Assembly: GCA_932294295.1 (NCBI GenBank)
Contig: OW028575.1
Location: 44,612,753-44,676,752 of the forward strand
Source: Alitta virens
Lineage: Eukaryota; Annelida; Polychaeta; Phyllodocida; Nereididae
Reading direction: 5' to 3'
DNA: 64,000 nucleotides
The notes under the pieces are model-generated. The model was not told the DNA's origin and ran no database searches. It worked only from the letters and a program-made list of their open reading frames with translations. Numbering within the stretch: position 1 is the first letter of the stretch; the number at the start of each line of letters is the position of its first letter. The translations under genes were made by a program, and so were the position numbers. Of this stretch, positions 1 through 11,400 are shown in pieces.

Positions 1-963
1 GAGGATTTGGCATCATCGTGATTGTATTTGAAGTTCTCTTCTTGGGCTTCACTGTTTACTTCTTGATCAAGGAAATAGGAAAGATAAAGAAGGAGAGACT
101 GAAGTACTTTAGAGAGTTCTGGAACATGCTGGAGCTGAGTACTCTCATACTGTCCCTGGTTGTCATTGTCATGTATGCTCTCAAGGCTATATTTGGCAAG
201 GTGGCTCTGCATGTATTGGAAGAGAGCGAATCTGGTAAGCCATAGTTTATTTCTATACATGCATCACTAAATGTACCAAAAACATAGATATGATCAGAAT
301 TGGTTAATTTCTAGTCATTAATCACTGAATGTACCAAAAACATAGATATGATCAGAATTGGTTAACTTCTGGTCATTCAATGTGGTACTCTTCATTTGCT
401 TTTCCAAAAAGAAAATACAGCATTGCATGTTTGACCTCTGATTTACAGGAGAATACGTCAACTTTGTCACAATTGGCGTTTGGGATGAGATGTTCACCTT
501 CCTGCTGGCATTCGTGGTCTACCTCACAACTGTCAAGTTCATCAAGATGCTACGCTTCAACCGCAGGATGGGCATGTTGGGTGACACCATCCGTATCGCT
601 ACAAAGGATCTGAAGAACTTCATCATCATGTTCTTCATTTATTTCTTAGCTTTCTGTATGATGGCTTATATGCTCTTCGGCACTACCCTGGGCAACTACG
701 GCAGCTTCATCAGCACTGTGGAGTCTCTGTTCTCCTTCGCTCTGGGCAGCTTTGACTTTCATGCAATGCGCGCTGCTTCCAACATGGGTGTCGTCTTCTT
801 CATCCTCTACGTCTTCGTGGTGTTCATCGGTCTCATGGGTATGTTCCTCACCATCATCGCAGACGCTTTCACTGCCGTCAAGGAAGACACCGCTCTCCGA
901 TCCAATGACTACGAAATCGTTGACTTCATTCTTGGCAAATTCAAAGGCGTGTTCGGCTGGTAG
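1..963 (+). CDS. polycystin (PKD1-type) channel protein, 3' end only
   Basis: This is the last part of a polycystin-family membrane protein, a TRP-like channel or channel subunit. Two exons are visible: 1-234 (open at the window edge, frame from base 3, donor G|GTAAGC) and 449-963 (acceptor TTTACAG|GA, stop TAG 961-963), joining in phase to give about 248 residues. Long hydrophobic segments alternate with charged linkers. The linker KFIKMLRFNRRM matches the polycystin S4-S5 region. The segment LFSFALGSFDF sits where the polycystin pore helix and selectivity filter lie, and is followed by a last TM helix and IIADAFTAVKED. The protein ends at FGW, without the EF-hand and long coiled-coil tail of PKD2, so the PKD1/PKD1-like branch fits better. 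The N-terminal extracellular, GPS and PLAT parts, if present, lie outside the window. Family assignment is firm; the subfamily is inference. Confidence 0.9.
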
Positions 964-1411
964 GAGGACGTACATGCCTAACTGTGGTCAACCCACAAGC
1001 ATGTGCGTCCGATGTCTGATGAACTGATAAACTGTCAAACCAACCTGGACTTAGATGCTGTAGTTCAAACTATTGTTCAATTCCATTCTAGTATTCCATT
1101 AAAAAAATTGTTCACTTATCGAATAATCAGCACACTAAGTATGAAGCATGGGATCGTTACCAATTGTGATTGATGAATCTGTGATAGGTTAATATGGTCT
1201 GTGATGATAAGTAAAACACTCATTGAAATCTGCACTAAATGGTCTTTTGAAATAGATTTTCCACATTTTTACCAAAATGTATTAGTTAAACCAATGCAAT
1301 TCAACAACATTTGTATAGATCAGCAGCAAATAAACTTGGAAGTTCAAGACACCTTTTGTGTGATTTCACCTTTAATGCCTTCACTGCTAATTTATGTATA
1401 TTCACTGCAAC

Positions 1412-1417
1412 AATAAA
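1412..1417 (+). terminator. poly(A) signal AATAAA, polycystin gene
   Basis: A canonical AATAAA lies about 450 bp after the polycystin stop codon. An ATTAAA near 1097 is a possible earlier signal. Bases 964-1411 hold no ORF I can support and are read as 3' UTR. Confidence 0.45.
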
Positions 1418-1636
1418 ATGTCACTCAGCAAGAACTGAAGAATCGGAGTACATTGCTCGTAGATGTAGATTTAATTAGATTTGCAAGATGATATGGCACC
1501 ATGTGCACAAAGATGGCGATCCTGTTGCAAGTTGCAGAATCATAAGGTCGATACAAATGATGCATTTGCTGCAACTGTTAGTACATCAGGAATACCATTA
1601 CAGCCAATTTCATTAACTTGGAAAGTTACTCGGAAG

Positions 1637-1787
1637 AATTGGAAACTAACCACATATGACGTCATGCGAGTCCATTGGACTCTTATTGGTTGAGAGACTG
1701 CCTCAACCAATGGGAGACCTGGGTTCACATGATGTACTTTGCAGCTTATAAGCTTCCAAGGCTGAGATTAGTTTTTAAGTCTATGAA
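1637..1787. repeat. palindromic foldback element, family G, copy 1
   Basis: The long inverted repeat has arms around GGAAACTA...GACGTCAT and a central hairpin CCATTGG...CCAATGG, with ends like TTTCATAGACTTGGAAAC. Related copies are at 4711-4842, 23060-23192 and 41857-42160. No coding capacity. It behaves like a non-autonomous foldback MITE and is directly followed by a SINE. Confidence 0.6.
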
Positions 1788-1974
1788 GGGGCGGGACCTA
1801 GCTCAGAGGTAGCGCTCTGGGCTTCCAATCTGGGTCCCGGGTTTGATCCCTGGTCAAGCCTAATAGTTGGATGACTGTTTCATCCTTCGTCTCATTGCCA
1901 TGGTCTCTGCCTGTCCTAATTAGCCCAACTGGTGCAGAAATACAGGACATAAAGCCCTAATCACACACACACAG
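1788..1974 (+). mobile_element. tRNA-derived SINE, family A, copy 1
   Basis: The head contains an A-box-like TAGCTCAGAGGTAGCGC and a B-box-like GGTTTGATCCC, as in pol III promoters. A conserved body follows (GGCTGTTTCATCC, CTCATTGCCATGG, CTGTCCTAATTAGCCCA) and then a CA-rich tail. Seven copies occur here: 1788, 6588(-), 32168, 38049(-), 41918(-), 42255(-) and 63490. Confidence 0.85.
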
Positions 1975-2079
1975 AGTTTCAAATTGGCTGTTTAGTATAA
2001 TACCAAGTATTATAGAAGTATCTGAGGACCAATGTCAGTGATATTCAACACTGCACCACAATATTCTTGAAAAGGGCTC

Positions 2080-2175
2080 TGCAGTCTTCTGCACTTGTGT
2101 CTGTGCTGAAGCAAATGGAAGACCCACCCAATAGTTTGAAACCGTATCAGGTAACTTGAGCTTGACGCCTCAGGT
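2080..2175 (+). mobile_element. SINE family B fragment
   Basis: The segment with GTGTCTGTGCTGAAGCAA and GGAAGACCCACCC matches the body of the family B SINE at 35690 and 56425. Both ends are missing, so it is a decayed partial copy. Confidence 0.5.
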
Positions 2176-2285
2176 CAGTAAGCCGAGCACAGCAACGATG
2201 TACATAGGACCAGAAATATTCAAAGCTAATCAGTGACAGATAAGTGTATAAGAAAACAAATTGGACTTACATAAATGAACAATAA

Positions 2286-2291
2286 TTTATT
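2286..2291 (-). terminator. poly(A) signal, lipocalin copy 1
   Basis: AATAAA on the minus strand, about 50 bp beyond the lipocalin stop codon, fits a short 3' UTR. Confidence 0.6.
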
Positions 2292-2340
2292 TGTGAGCGC
2301 TATTTACAAAGCCAGATCCATATAAAATTCATCTAAATCA

Positions 2341-4358
2341 TCAAGGTTTAGGAATAGGTACACAGTAAGGTGAATGGTAAATTACAATAGGTTCATTCCA
2401 GAATTCAGTGAATCCATTATCTCTGAGGAATTGTCTGACTTCGCTGTTGTAATTGACGAAGAATCTGTCCACATCTCTTGCTAGGACGTACATAGCTCCT
2501 GAATTTGGTGAGTCGACAACTGCATACTCATAAAGCCCATCTGGTCCAAATGATTGTGGGCCCAGCTTTATAACAAAGTCTAAAATAGTGATAAAAAGAA
2601 ATGTTAGTTAACTCCCTCCTGAGTGCAAACTGAATAACCAACAAAATTTTTAGTTAACTCCCTCCTATTAGGGATATAACTTATTAAAAAACATTAATGC
2701 TAGCTTACAATGATGATGGTTTTGACAGTTTATAAGGTATTTGTACACGTAGACAAATAAAAAAGCTAAGTTAGTCAGTTACTGAGATACAACCAACTTG
2801 GCTACGTACATGTGGACGCTGTAGAAAAAAATCTTAAATTTTGGCCATATCATGCAGTGTAAATTGTAGAAGGTGCACATGTATTTCTGATTTGATAGTT
2901 ATACTTTCAGTGTAATAATTCACTTACAGTTTGCTTCAGAGGGTGTAGGGAAGACAGGGAAATCCACAATAAGCTCCCCTGGTACTGCTGTGGTGTAAGC
3001 AAATCCCTCTATGCCAGAGATTTCTCCGTCAGGGGTCGCTTTGCGATTGACATTTCTCACTGTGATGGTGGTGGCGTTGTAAACTCCGTCTAGCGGTAAG
3101 ATTATAAATCATATATTTTATATCAATAATATGCATGTTAAACTGTTACAAAAAAAAAGCTAAGAATAATTTGTGGTGATCCAGATTAGTTATTTAGGAC
3201 ATAATACACTTCAGAAAGTATGTCAGGGGTTTAGAGTTTTCAATTACGTAATGGACGTGCTCTGCCAACTTCACAATTACACCCTTGGCAGGCCTGATCG
3301 AACTTAAGCCTTTCTCAGCTCCTTGGGGAGCATACACCCAGTGTGCAGCCTGTTAGGTGCTTCTTAGGTCGACCACTCTACAATTGCCATCTCTTGTGGT
3401 TTGAAGGCTAGCACCTTAACCATTGGGCTGTTCTTGAAACAGATCCCTCTTTATATATTATATATATAAATCATTATAAAACGTTTCCAAGTTGTGTGTG
3501 GCAGGTACTACACGTTGTGGTAACATTATAATGTTGAAAAGCTTCAATTGAACGTATACAATTCTTACAATCAGTAATGCTGCATTTGGCATCAGGGCCG
3601 TATTCACCAATCCAAGACCGTCTAGCGCCATAAACCTGGAAACATCAATGAGCAATGTTAGGATAACAGGAATGCAAATTTAAAACTTTACTTTGGGACA
3701 TCAGGGCTACGATGGCTGGGAGGGGACATGAACATTTTTTTGGTATCTCGTTCCAATGAGATAATATATTATTCAAACGAGAAAGTAAATCGTTCTTACG
3801 AGATACTATCTCGCTAAATCAAGAAACTGTCTCGTTAAAACGAGAAACTATCTCGTTATTTAAACGGAATACTATCTCGTTTAAATGAGATATTATCTCG
3901 TTTGAACGAGATATTAATAATAAATAATATCTCGTTTGGACAAGATCTTATCTCGTATGAACGAGAAGTTATCTCATTAGAACGAGATATTTTCTGGTTC
4001 GGACGAGATAGTTTTTCGTTGGGACAAGGTAGTTATCTCGTTGGAACGAGAAGTTATCTCATAAGAACGAAATATTTTCTGGTTTGGACGAGACAGTTTT
4101 TCGTTGGGACGAGATGTTATCTCATTGAAACGAGATATAAAAAAAAAAATTCCATGTCAGCATATTTCATGGTGTTCCCTTGAAATGAAGTCTGCATAAC
4201 ATTTCATGACAAATTCATACTTTGCTGTACACTGTACTTACCTGATACCAACGCCCAATGTATTTTGAGATGTCAAGCTCCGGCACAGTTTCAGTGGGCC
4301 TACAGAGCGCCCAACCAGAGCACAGGAGCAGAGTGCCGAAGAACACGAAGTTGTTCAT
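2341..4358 (-). CDS. secreted lipocalin (apolipoprotein D / Blc-like), copy 1
   Basis: This is a secreted beta-barrel carrier for small hydrophobic ligands. Coding exons on the minus strand are 4242-4358, 3569-3635, 2928-3089 and 2341-2579, joined in phases 0, 1 and 1 through GT-AG introns; the product is 194 residues, normal for a lipocalin. Residues 1-19 (MNNFVFFGTLLLCSGWALC) form a signal peptide. The lipocalin motif GRWYQ is at 35-39. An inner segment reads VRNVNRK, then IEGFAYTT (shared with copy 2), then KLGPQSF, and the late block MYVLARD corresponds to the second structurally conserved region of Blc/ApoD-type lipocalins. An in-frame ATG lies upstream (4401-4403), but only about 10 bases from a TATA box, so the 4356-4358 ATG is preferred. 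AATAAA at 2286-2291 lies 50 bp after the stop. The ligand cannot be predicted. Confidence 0.9.
2604..2695 (-). repeat. family I dispersed repeat fragment
   Basis: It contains GTTAGTTAACTCCCTCCTGA and GGGATATAACT, which recur at 5064-5245, 13040-13250, 33830-33965 and 50815-50960 in both orientations. It lies in lipocalin 1 intron 3. Nothing coding is seen. Confidence 0.5.
3742..4140. repeat. array of tandem imperfect palindromes (ATCTCGTT..AACGAGAT)
   Basis: About 400 bp in intron 1 of lipocalin 1 is built almost wholly from the 8-mer ATCTCGTT and its complement AACGAGAT, alternating so that each pair forms a small palindrome. Roughly twenty half-sites are visible, many with one or two substitutions. 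The ORF across part of it (3902-4183) is a by-product of the repeat. Confidence 0.8.
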
Positions 4359-4411
4359 GTTTGAGTGTGCGAAATATGAGATCTTTGTGAAGTATTTTGC
4401 CACTGTTAGGT

Positions 4412-4419
4412 CTTATATA
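4412..4419 (-). promoter_or_regulatory. TATA box of lipocalin copy 1
   Basis: TATATAAG on the minus strand is 54 bp upstream of the chosen ATG. Transcription would start near 4385-4390, downstream of the first in-frame ATG at 4403, which decides the start codon. Confidence 0.6.
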
Positions 4420-4710
4420 CCAATTTAATGATAAGCAATCTCTGTTTTGCAAATAGGCATCTGTCTCAGTTACAGAGAATCTTGAACATTATCATGATAT
4501 GTAATCGTCAGATCGAATGATTATGCACGTGTAATACAAGCACATGCATTGAAAGGGTTATGAAACCATTTTTGTTGATTTACACCAAAATTCTGTTGTC
4601 ATTTCAACGTCATTGTTACCATAAGATGGGCTGAATAGGGACAAAGTACAACAGTTGTGTCTTTCAAAGATGACGGATACAGTATATGTTTCATCGGGAT
4701 ATTGCAGCTT

Positions 4711-4842
4711 ATTTCATAGACAAATAAACTCCAGATGACATCATATGAATCCATGACTCTCATTGGCTATAAGTCTCTCAGTCAATGGGAGTCCTTGATT
4801 CATTTGAAGTCGTTTGAGTTTAGTTTCCAAGTTTATGAAATC
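4711..4842. repeat. palindromic foldback element, family G, copy 2
   Basis: Ends TTTCATAGACAAATAAACTC and GTTTCCAAGTTTATGAAAT are inverted relative to each other. The inner arms CCAGATGACATCA... and the central TCTCATTGGC/CAATGGGAG hairpin match the other family G copies. Confidence 0.65.
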
Positions 4843-5013
4843 TGCTGATATTATAAGCTAATTTTGGTTCCTTCGAAAAATAAAATGTGTTCATCCAGGA
4901 GTCGCTTGTGAGGATCTTATATGAACTCAGAACAAATTTATTTGACAGAGTATATACAAATATACAAGATCAGGAGGGCCCTTCTAAGACAGCCATGCTG
5001 TCGCTGACAAAGG

Positions 5014-5069
<56 letters not shown>

Positions 5070-6587
5070 CATATGTAATAGTTATATCCCGAATATAAGA
5101 GGGAGAGAACTAACTTCTCTGTCGGTTATATTACTAACTCCATCAGGCATATTTACTAGTATTTGTTTTTATTGTTTCTTTTGTTTTACTGTTCTTATTA
5201 CGCAAGAAAAGTTCAGTTTGCACTCAAGAGGAGTATTCAAAAATTTCGTTGGTCATGTCCCTCTCAGAACAAAAGGAAAACTAGCTTGGTGGAGTATAAT
5301 CTAATTTAACTGTAGGTCGAGGCCTTATATCAACTTGTACCAAGAGTGATGCTTCTTTTGTGATAATATTTTTTGTTGATTTAGTGACAAATTAAGGTCT
5401 GGATGTAAGTAGATATCTAAGAGAAGAGAAAGAACGGAGAACAGAACAAAAGAGAAGAGAAGTGTTGTAGTTGAGCTAATAATCATCAGCTTCTACGAAA
5501 TACAAGTGCTAAAATTTGCTTCTTTGGCTCTCTTTGACATAGGTTATATAGAAAGCTGATACCCAACTCTTTAATTATGCCTCCGCAAGTATGATGCATG
5601 GTTTATCACAAAGGGAAAGTCTCTAAGAAATTGGCAATCAATGATTCAGAAAATAAGAGAAATACGTATTGTTACCTTCTTTTGCATAGAAGCTGAAGTG
5701 CTTTGGCTGGTTATGGAGATGTCAGATGTCCACACCCTTGCCTTGTAAGACTTTACTATTGTGGCATCTGCAGCCCCCTTGTTCAGAATATGCCCAAATT
5801 ACATGGCCAAATGTGCCACTTGCGTTTTTCATGAGAAGGATAAACGCATAGAAAACGCATGGTTTTTAGCTAATTATAATGATGCAAAAACCATGCGTTT
5901 TCCATGCATTTATCCAAACGCATGGAAAACGCATGTGGCACAATTGGCCATGTACATATGTAACTTCTGCCAAGGAGTGCCCTCAGTAAAGATCACAGAC
6001 AAAAAGGTGATAAGAACGATAAATTTTATTTATTCAATAGTAAAAACTTTCTATGAAAATATCTAAGGCGATCCCCTTTTAAGGTAAAATATTTTAAATT
6101 GTTGTGTAACTTCAATATTTATATATGTATGAAATGATTTATGTATATTGTGCATGATTATGTATATTTTCTCCCCTTGGAGGTTAAATAAAAGATATAT
6201 ATATGAGTATAATGCAACATATTGCAGTTTGATGTGTATAATTCTGGACTTCATCCAATTTGTGACTGCATCAAGGCTATGAGGTGAATTATTGTCTTGA
6301 GAACATTTACTTAGTCTTCCTTGCATGCGTAAACACCAGATGCATACAAATTCACTGAAAAGCCTCATTTTGAAATTAAGATGTCTAGCCATTGCATAGC
6401 TGTCACCATAATCTGTACTAGATAGGTCATCCTGACTTCTGCCAAATTAAGCCAGTTCGAATTCCTTCAGCCAGTGAACCTTGTTTATTACTGTCCAACA
6501 TGTTCGACCATTTTCAAGGTAATAGCGCTTTTCTATTGGAAGATATCAGCGTTTTAAGCATCGGACGTTGGAATGCTTTGTAACTAT
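4843..6587. other. intergenic DNA between the two lipocalins: TA microsatellite, family I and E elements
   Basis: A (TA)n run occupies 5016-5066, a family I repeat about 5064-5245 and a foldback element 5800-5954. The remaining AT-rich sequence shows no splice-bounded exon or family motif I can support. Confidence 0.6.
5800..5954. repeat. foldback MITE, family E, copy 1 (155 bp)
   Basis: Near-perfect terminal inverted repeats begin TACATGGCCAAATGTGCCAC. The arms continue inward through GCATGGAAAACGCATGG, so almost the whole element is one hairpin. Sister copies are at 22243-22401 and 36479-36622. No ORF. Confidence 0.8.
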
Positions 6588-6737
6588 GTCTGTACCTGAT
6601 AGGCTAAGTAGGACAGGCAGGGATCATGGCAATGAGATGATGGATGAAACAGCCATCCAACTTAGGCTCGACCGGGACTTGAACCCGGGACTCAGTGGTT
6701 GGAAGCCCATCCCAGCGCGCTACCACTGAGCTAGATG
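6588..6737 (-). mobile_element. tRNA-derived SINE, family A, copy 2
   Basis: Minus-strand copy with A-box (CTAGCTCAGTGGTAGCGCGC), B-box (GGTTCAAGTCCC) and the shared body ending near CTGTCCTACTTAGCC. It looks tRNA-like but lacks an acceptor stem and anticodon arm consistent with a functional tRNA gene. Confidence 0.8.
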
Positions 6738-6946
6738 TAAGCATCTGATGATGTCATATATCCAGTGATTTATCCAACCAATTTAATTTACATTTTAACG
6801 CCACATTCACTGACGTTCAGGTACTTAGCATTCAACAAAATCGCTGCTCTTGTTGGTAAGACGGGTTTTACTGAGATCAATGAAATGTCGAACAACAAAA
6901 TGAAATATAATATCTACATAACATTGGAAGATTTATAAACAAAAAT

Positions 6947-7441
6947 TCAGGTATAGATGCAGTCTGAGCCTTGATAAGTTGGGATGGGTTCAGTCAGGAA
7001 ATCTGTGAATCCCTTTTCAGTAACAAATTTGAGGACTTCTTCAGAGTAGAGGTCATTGAAGTTATTTGGATCCCTGGCCAAGATGTACAGACTAAGTCCA
7101 GTTCGGTCAGAGACGACTGCATATTGATACAGGTTTTCAGGAACAAAGGTCTGAGGACCAAGCTTGATTATCCAGTCTGAAATTATATAAAATGGAAATT
7201 AAGCCATTTTTTTGGTGTAACTGCACATGTAATGACAGTATTTCTTCCACGTGCAATATTTCAAGTATGGTGTTCATTACTGTTCAATTGTGATCCCTTG
7301 GCATCAAAGTAAGCATAATCAAGAATTCATTAGATCCCATGTTAATCACAAGAACTCTAATTAATTATGCCATTGTGTAGATAGATAGATAGAAAGATAA
7401 ATAGATAGATAGATAGATTGTTAGATAGATTGATAGATAGC

Positions 7442-7501
<60 letters not shown>

Positions 7502-8421
7502 CAGATAGATAGATAGATAGATATACAGATAGATAGATGCTTATACATCAAATCATATATTCATTTCTTAATATCACTACGAACTCCAGACATATTTTTG
7601 CTCCATAAAGTGACTCACAGTTGGAGTTAGCAGGTTCTCCCCCAAAGAATGACACTTTCAACTGGCCAGGTTCCTCTGTGGTGTAAGCAAATCCCTCGAT
7701 GTCCACACCAGGGCCATCTCCTGTCCCCTGGCGGTTGGCGTTCCTCACCGTCAGGACAGTGCTGTTGAACAGGCCATCTGTGGTCAAGCATTTGAGAATA
7801 TTTGCAAGAAGAAAATAATGATTAAAGGGCACTAAGACCATTTTAATTTGCATTGGCAGTGAATAGAAATAATAAAGATTCCTGGATGAACCATCTAGGA
7901 AGTGATTTGTATTTCCTAAAGTAATAACCTTCTCCCTTGGAACTCTAGGATACATGCCCACTAAAAAAATGCAACCATAACATTTTCTAACTATCTTGAT
8001 ATATTCCTAAGAAACAGACTGTAAACAGAGCGCTGTAATAATCAAAATTTACTTACAGTCGGCCTGAATACAAACAGCATCTGATCCATAGGTTAAGTAG
8101 CCAAGTCTGTTGCCATATGTCTAGAAATATATAAGCAGTATAATGTCAGTCAGTCAGTCAGTCAGCACGACAGTCAGTCAGTCAGTCAGTCAGTCAGTCA
8201 GTCAGTCAGTCAGACAGTCAGTCAGTCACTAAGTCAGTCAGTCACCAAATCATTAAATAAATAAATCAAATTATTGGTGGTCTTACCTGATACCAACGGC
8301 CCAAAAATCTAGGCACATCTAATTCTTTGACTGTTTCAAAATCTTTGAATAATTCCCTTGTACTCTTAGCCTGGCTGGCACCAAGTAATAGAAGTGAGCA
8401 AAAACAGAGAAAAGCATTCAT
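6947..8421 (-). CDS. secreted lipocalin (apolipoprotein D / Blc-like), copy 2
   Basis: This tandem paralogue of the lipocalin at 2341-4358 has the same exon-intron layout and phases. Coding exons are 8287-8421, 8057-8120, 7619-7777 and 6947-7176; the product is 195 residues. Residues 1-18 (MNAFLCFCSLLLLGASQA) form a signal peptide and GRWYQ is at 41-45. VRNANRQ and IEGFAYTT align with the paralogue, followed by YWIIKLGPQTF and the conserved LYILARDP block. A Cys in exon 2 (AVCIQAD) and one near the C-terminus (SDCIYT) match Cys positions of copy 1 and probably form the family disulfide. Duplication with the exon structure retained implies unequal crossing-over, not retroposition. A TATA box lies about 50 bp upstream of the ATG. 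The ligand is unknown. Confidence 0.9.
7376..7541. repeat. (GATA)n microsatellite
   Basis: About 165 bp of GATA repeats with a few interruptions in intron 3 of lipocalin 2, just downstream of exon 3 in its transcript. Confidence 0.95.
8144..8245. repeat. (TCAG)n microsatellite
   Basis: Tandem TCAG/CAGT repeats with minor interruptions in intron 1 of lipocalin 2, close to its exon 2 acceptor. Confidence 0.95.
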
Positions 8422-8465
8422 TGTGTAGACCTATACTGGAAATGCTGATAGTTGTGAAAGTGATG

Positions 8466-8473
8466 CTTTTATA
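8466..8473 (-). promoter_or_regulatory. TATA box of lipocalin copy 2
   Basis: TATAAAAG on the minus strand starts about 50 bp before the ATG. Spacing is nearly the same as in copy 1, which suggests the duplicated unit included the core promoter. Confidence 0.6.
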
Positions 8474-11400
8474 CATTACTGATATGGTTTATCTTAATTG
8501 TATAAAGTATGAGGAAGCTTGCATAAACATTTCGTAATGCAGGTAGTAACTTTATTTCATCTTGCAAATGAACATTTACCATCTGAGATTTTCCCACTAC
8601 TCAACAGATGTACAATCATGTAACAATTGAACCCACGACAAAATATTTACATAAACCCAATTTTGGGTCAGATACCAGGAGGACAGACTCCAGATAAACT
8701 ATGATGACAACGTTGTTATACAATGCTTACATAAAATATTATATAAACCAGCACATTCAATTAATATTTTTCAACTATTAAGTATGATGATCACAAACAA
8801 ACGACAGTAGTCATAAACAAATAATTTACAAAATGGTCTTGGTATAAAATTACTATAAATGTTTAACTCTCTATATCTATTGTGTTAAAAGGGAAAGGGT
8901 ACCATAATCAAGACAATATAATTAGTTGGCAAGATTAAGCTGTCAGAAATACACTTTTTAAGTAATATTTATATATTAAATAAAGCTTTATATTTTGTCA
9001 TATTTAGCATGTACACAACTGCCATAGCTAGCATATACACGCACATATTTCTCACGATTGACCTGTATAATGTACTTTCTGACATACAGCCTGGCATGCA
9101 TGAATGAAGTATTGCTCGCACGCGCAATTCGTGTATATGCAACTTCTGTCATACCACGCACCAGTGTTCATACAACAATGCACAATATAACAGTGGATGG
9201 ACGCGCCAATGCGCAGATCTCTTGCATGGTGCGTGTTAACTTAATTGCCACGAGTGGAGCTATTTGCTATTTAAGTTTTTAGTTCACAGGTGTGCTAATC
9301 AGTCTGATATCGGAGTGATTTTGTAATTTTGTGGTTATTTATCAATTTGCCAAGATCAAAAGTTCACTCCATTTAAAAGCAATTTATTTAGTGCCAAACA
9401 ATTTTCATTGAATTGACAGGTGTGATTGTCAATTGTCAAAGTATGGCATATTTTAGTACAATTTCCACTCTTTGTCCCCCTGAGATATATCAATTTCTGA
9501 GTTATCATTCCATAAGTAAGATATCCAACTGTACTGTTTGAACAAATAGAATAAACAAATGGGTTAGCAAAATTGACAATACATTGTATTGTTTCAAAAA
9601 AGGGGTGAAACATCAAATAATTTAAGCCAAACGGTTCGGGTTTAGACAGCATGATTTGACAATTCATGTGATTCAATACATGCTCTCTGATGATGCAATG
9701 ACCAACTTAAATCAAAAATGGGGTTGAAACATCAAGAATTAGTGTGACATATATTAGCTCATGACACATGTGCTAATAACGCACATGCTGGCACTGTTTA
9801 AGTATGTTATGTCATCACGCATGTGTTGTTGATAAAAATTTCATTAAATTATTTTATATCTTACTTCAATGGCTAGATGACTGTATTTAACTATGTGTAT
9901 ATTTCATGTATTCAATGTTTAGAGATGAGTCATGTACCTGTTTTTAATGATGGTGAAATTTAAAAAAACTGCCAGTGATACATTATTTCATGGCATAAAT
10001 TTACTCTCGTGAATGTGTCATATATTACATAGCTGTAAAAACGAGCATGCGTGTAGGTGTGCTTTGATGCACCTGCAAAAACTCGCAGATGCGTGCATGA
10101 GTGAAATCATACACCAGGCAAAAAAACTACAGGTGGTATATCACTCACACTAACGAATGTGCGTACTTATACATACACGGGTGCCAGTTATGTTACATAC
10201 ACAAGTGTTAGGGAGTGCACATACCTGAATGTTGTGCGAGTAAAAACACATCCACGAGCGAGAAATTGCATATACACGAATGAACGTGGATTGCAAAAAC
10301 GAGCAAAATATATATATGATTAAATAAGATACTATGTATTAGAACGCTCATGATCCCTCAGTTTGCTATGGTTTTATAGAGGACAGGAAATATTACTTAT
10401 ACAACAAGGAAATATATATTACATGTTTCACGTAAACATTACTGGAACGAGTAAGTTAAATACAGGACCAAACAATATATAATAAGCTTTCTTTAACTGA
10501 ATAGTAGAAATTAATACACATTACCTGCCTTAAATATCTATATTTTCATTTCAGTCTTAGTCTCTCATGCCGTAAGTCATGGCAGGTCTGGCACAAACAA
10601 CATGTTTAATGTGATTCATCACCTAGGTGCACAGACATTAAACGCCGATCCATGATGGAGCCTTAAGTTTAAAATCAATCAGAACCAATTTGCAATGCGC
10701 TAGCGTTAAATCATGGAGTCTCTAGTGACTCCATGGTTAAATGGTCTCCTCATCATTATTCATCATCTTTTCATCATTGATCGTGTGTGCAAGCATCTTA
10801 AAGTCTACAGAAAGGCAATTCAAAGTGACTGTGAAAATGCATAAGGACAATGTAAACGTCTACTGCCTCATGTTTTGTTTGTCAGAATGGAAATTTTTCT
10901 TATTAGAAATCTCAAATGAATGATGATTAGGTCTAACAAAAAAGGTCTAGTGTCGTGTGACTTCCAACGTCATAACTGTCAGGCCACTTGGTAATACATC
11001 TCAGAACTGCTCTTATTGTGCTTGTTGGTTCGTGCGAGTCTGTCAAGATAAGATATAAAATCTTTGATTGAAACTATGGCGTTGCTGACATTTCTGAAGA
11101 TATAGATATTGGAGTACTAGACTTCTAAAGGCATCACATTAGTCATAATTCCATGACGACATCTTTAGGTGTCAATACTTAATTTTTGGTCGAAATAATT
11201 GGGGACCTACTTGAATTTGTTTGAAATCTACAATGGATTAATTTATTGATTGCTCTTGGTTGCATTAATATTGCTTGCCTTGGTATTACACTTACAAATC
11301 AAAGTTTAAAGATCAAAAATAAAATAAAAGAAAGAATTTTGATGTTAATCCGAATTGCAATCTCCGATCAGGTAAGGCAAGATAGGCTATAACCTGAATT

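Noticed and set aside
646..975. Acidic 109-codon ORF antisense to the polycystin exon
   Set aside because: Shadow of the strongly supported polycystin frame on the other strand.
6650..6737. Cloverleaf-like tRNA gene candidates (also at 38160-38226, 42370-42436 and 56425-56500)
   Set aside because: A and B boxes are present but always followed by the same repeat bodies in dispersed copies. These are SINE heads.
7548..7961. 137-codon minus-strand ORF starting MGMYPRV
   Set aside because: It is exon 3 of lipocalin 2 read through its flanking introns. The real exon is 7619-7777, bounded by splice sites and joined in phase.
8144..8245. Possible CRISPR-like direct repeats, also 11440-11880 and 21192-21453
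   Set aside because: No unique spacers between repeats; they are simple tandem repeats in an animal genome.
9356..9676. Minus-strand ORF with GYLTYG as in lipocalin 2 exon 2, possible third lipocalin
   Set aside because: Only six or seven residues match, no splice sites at the right places and no other lipocalin exon nearby.
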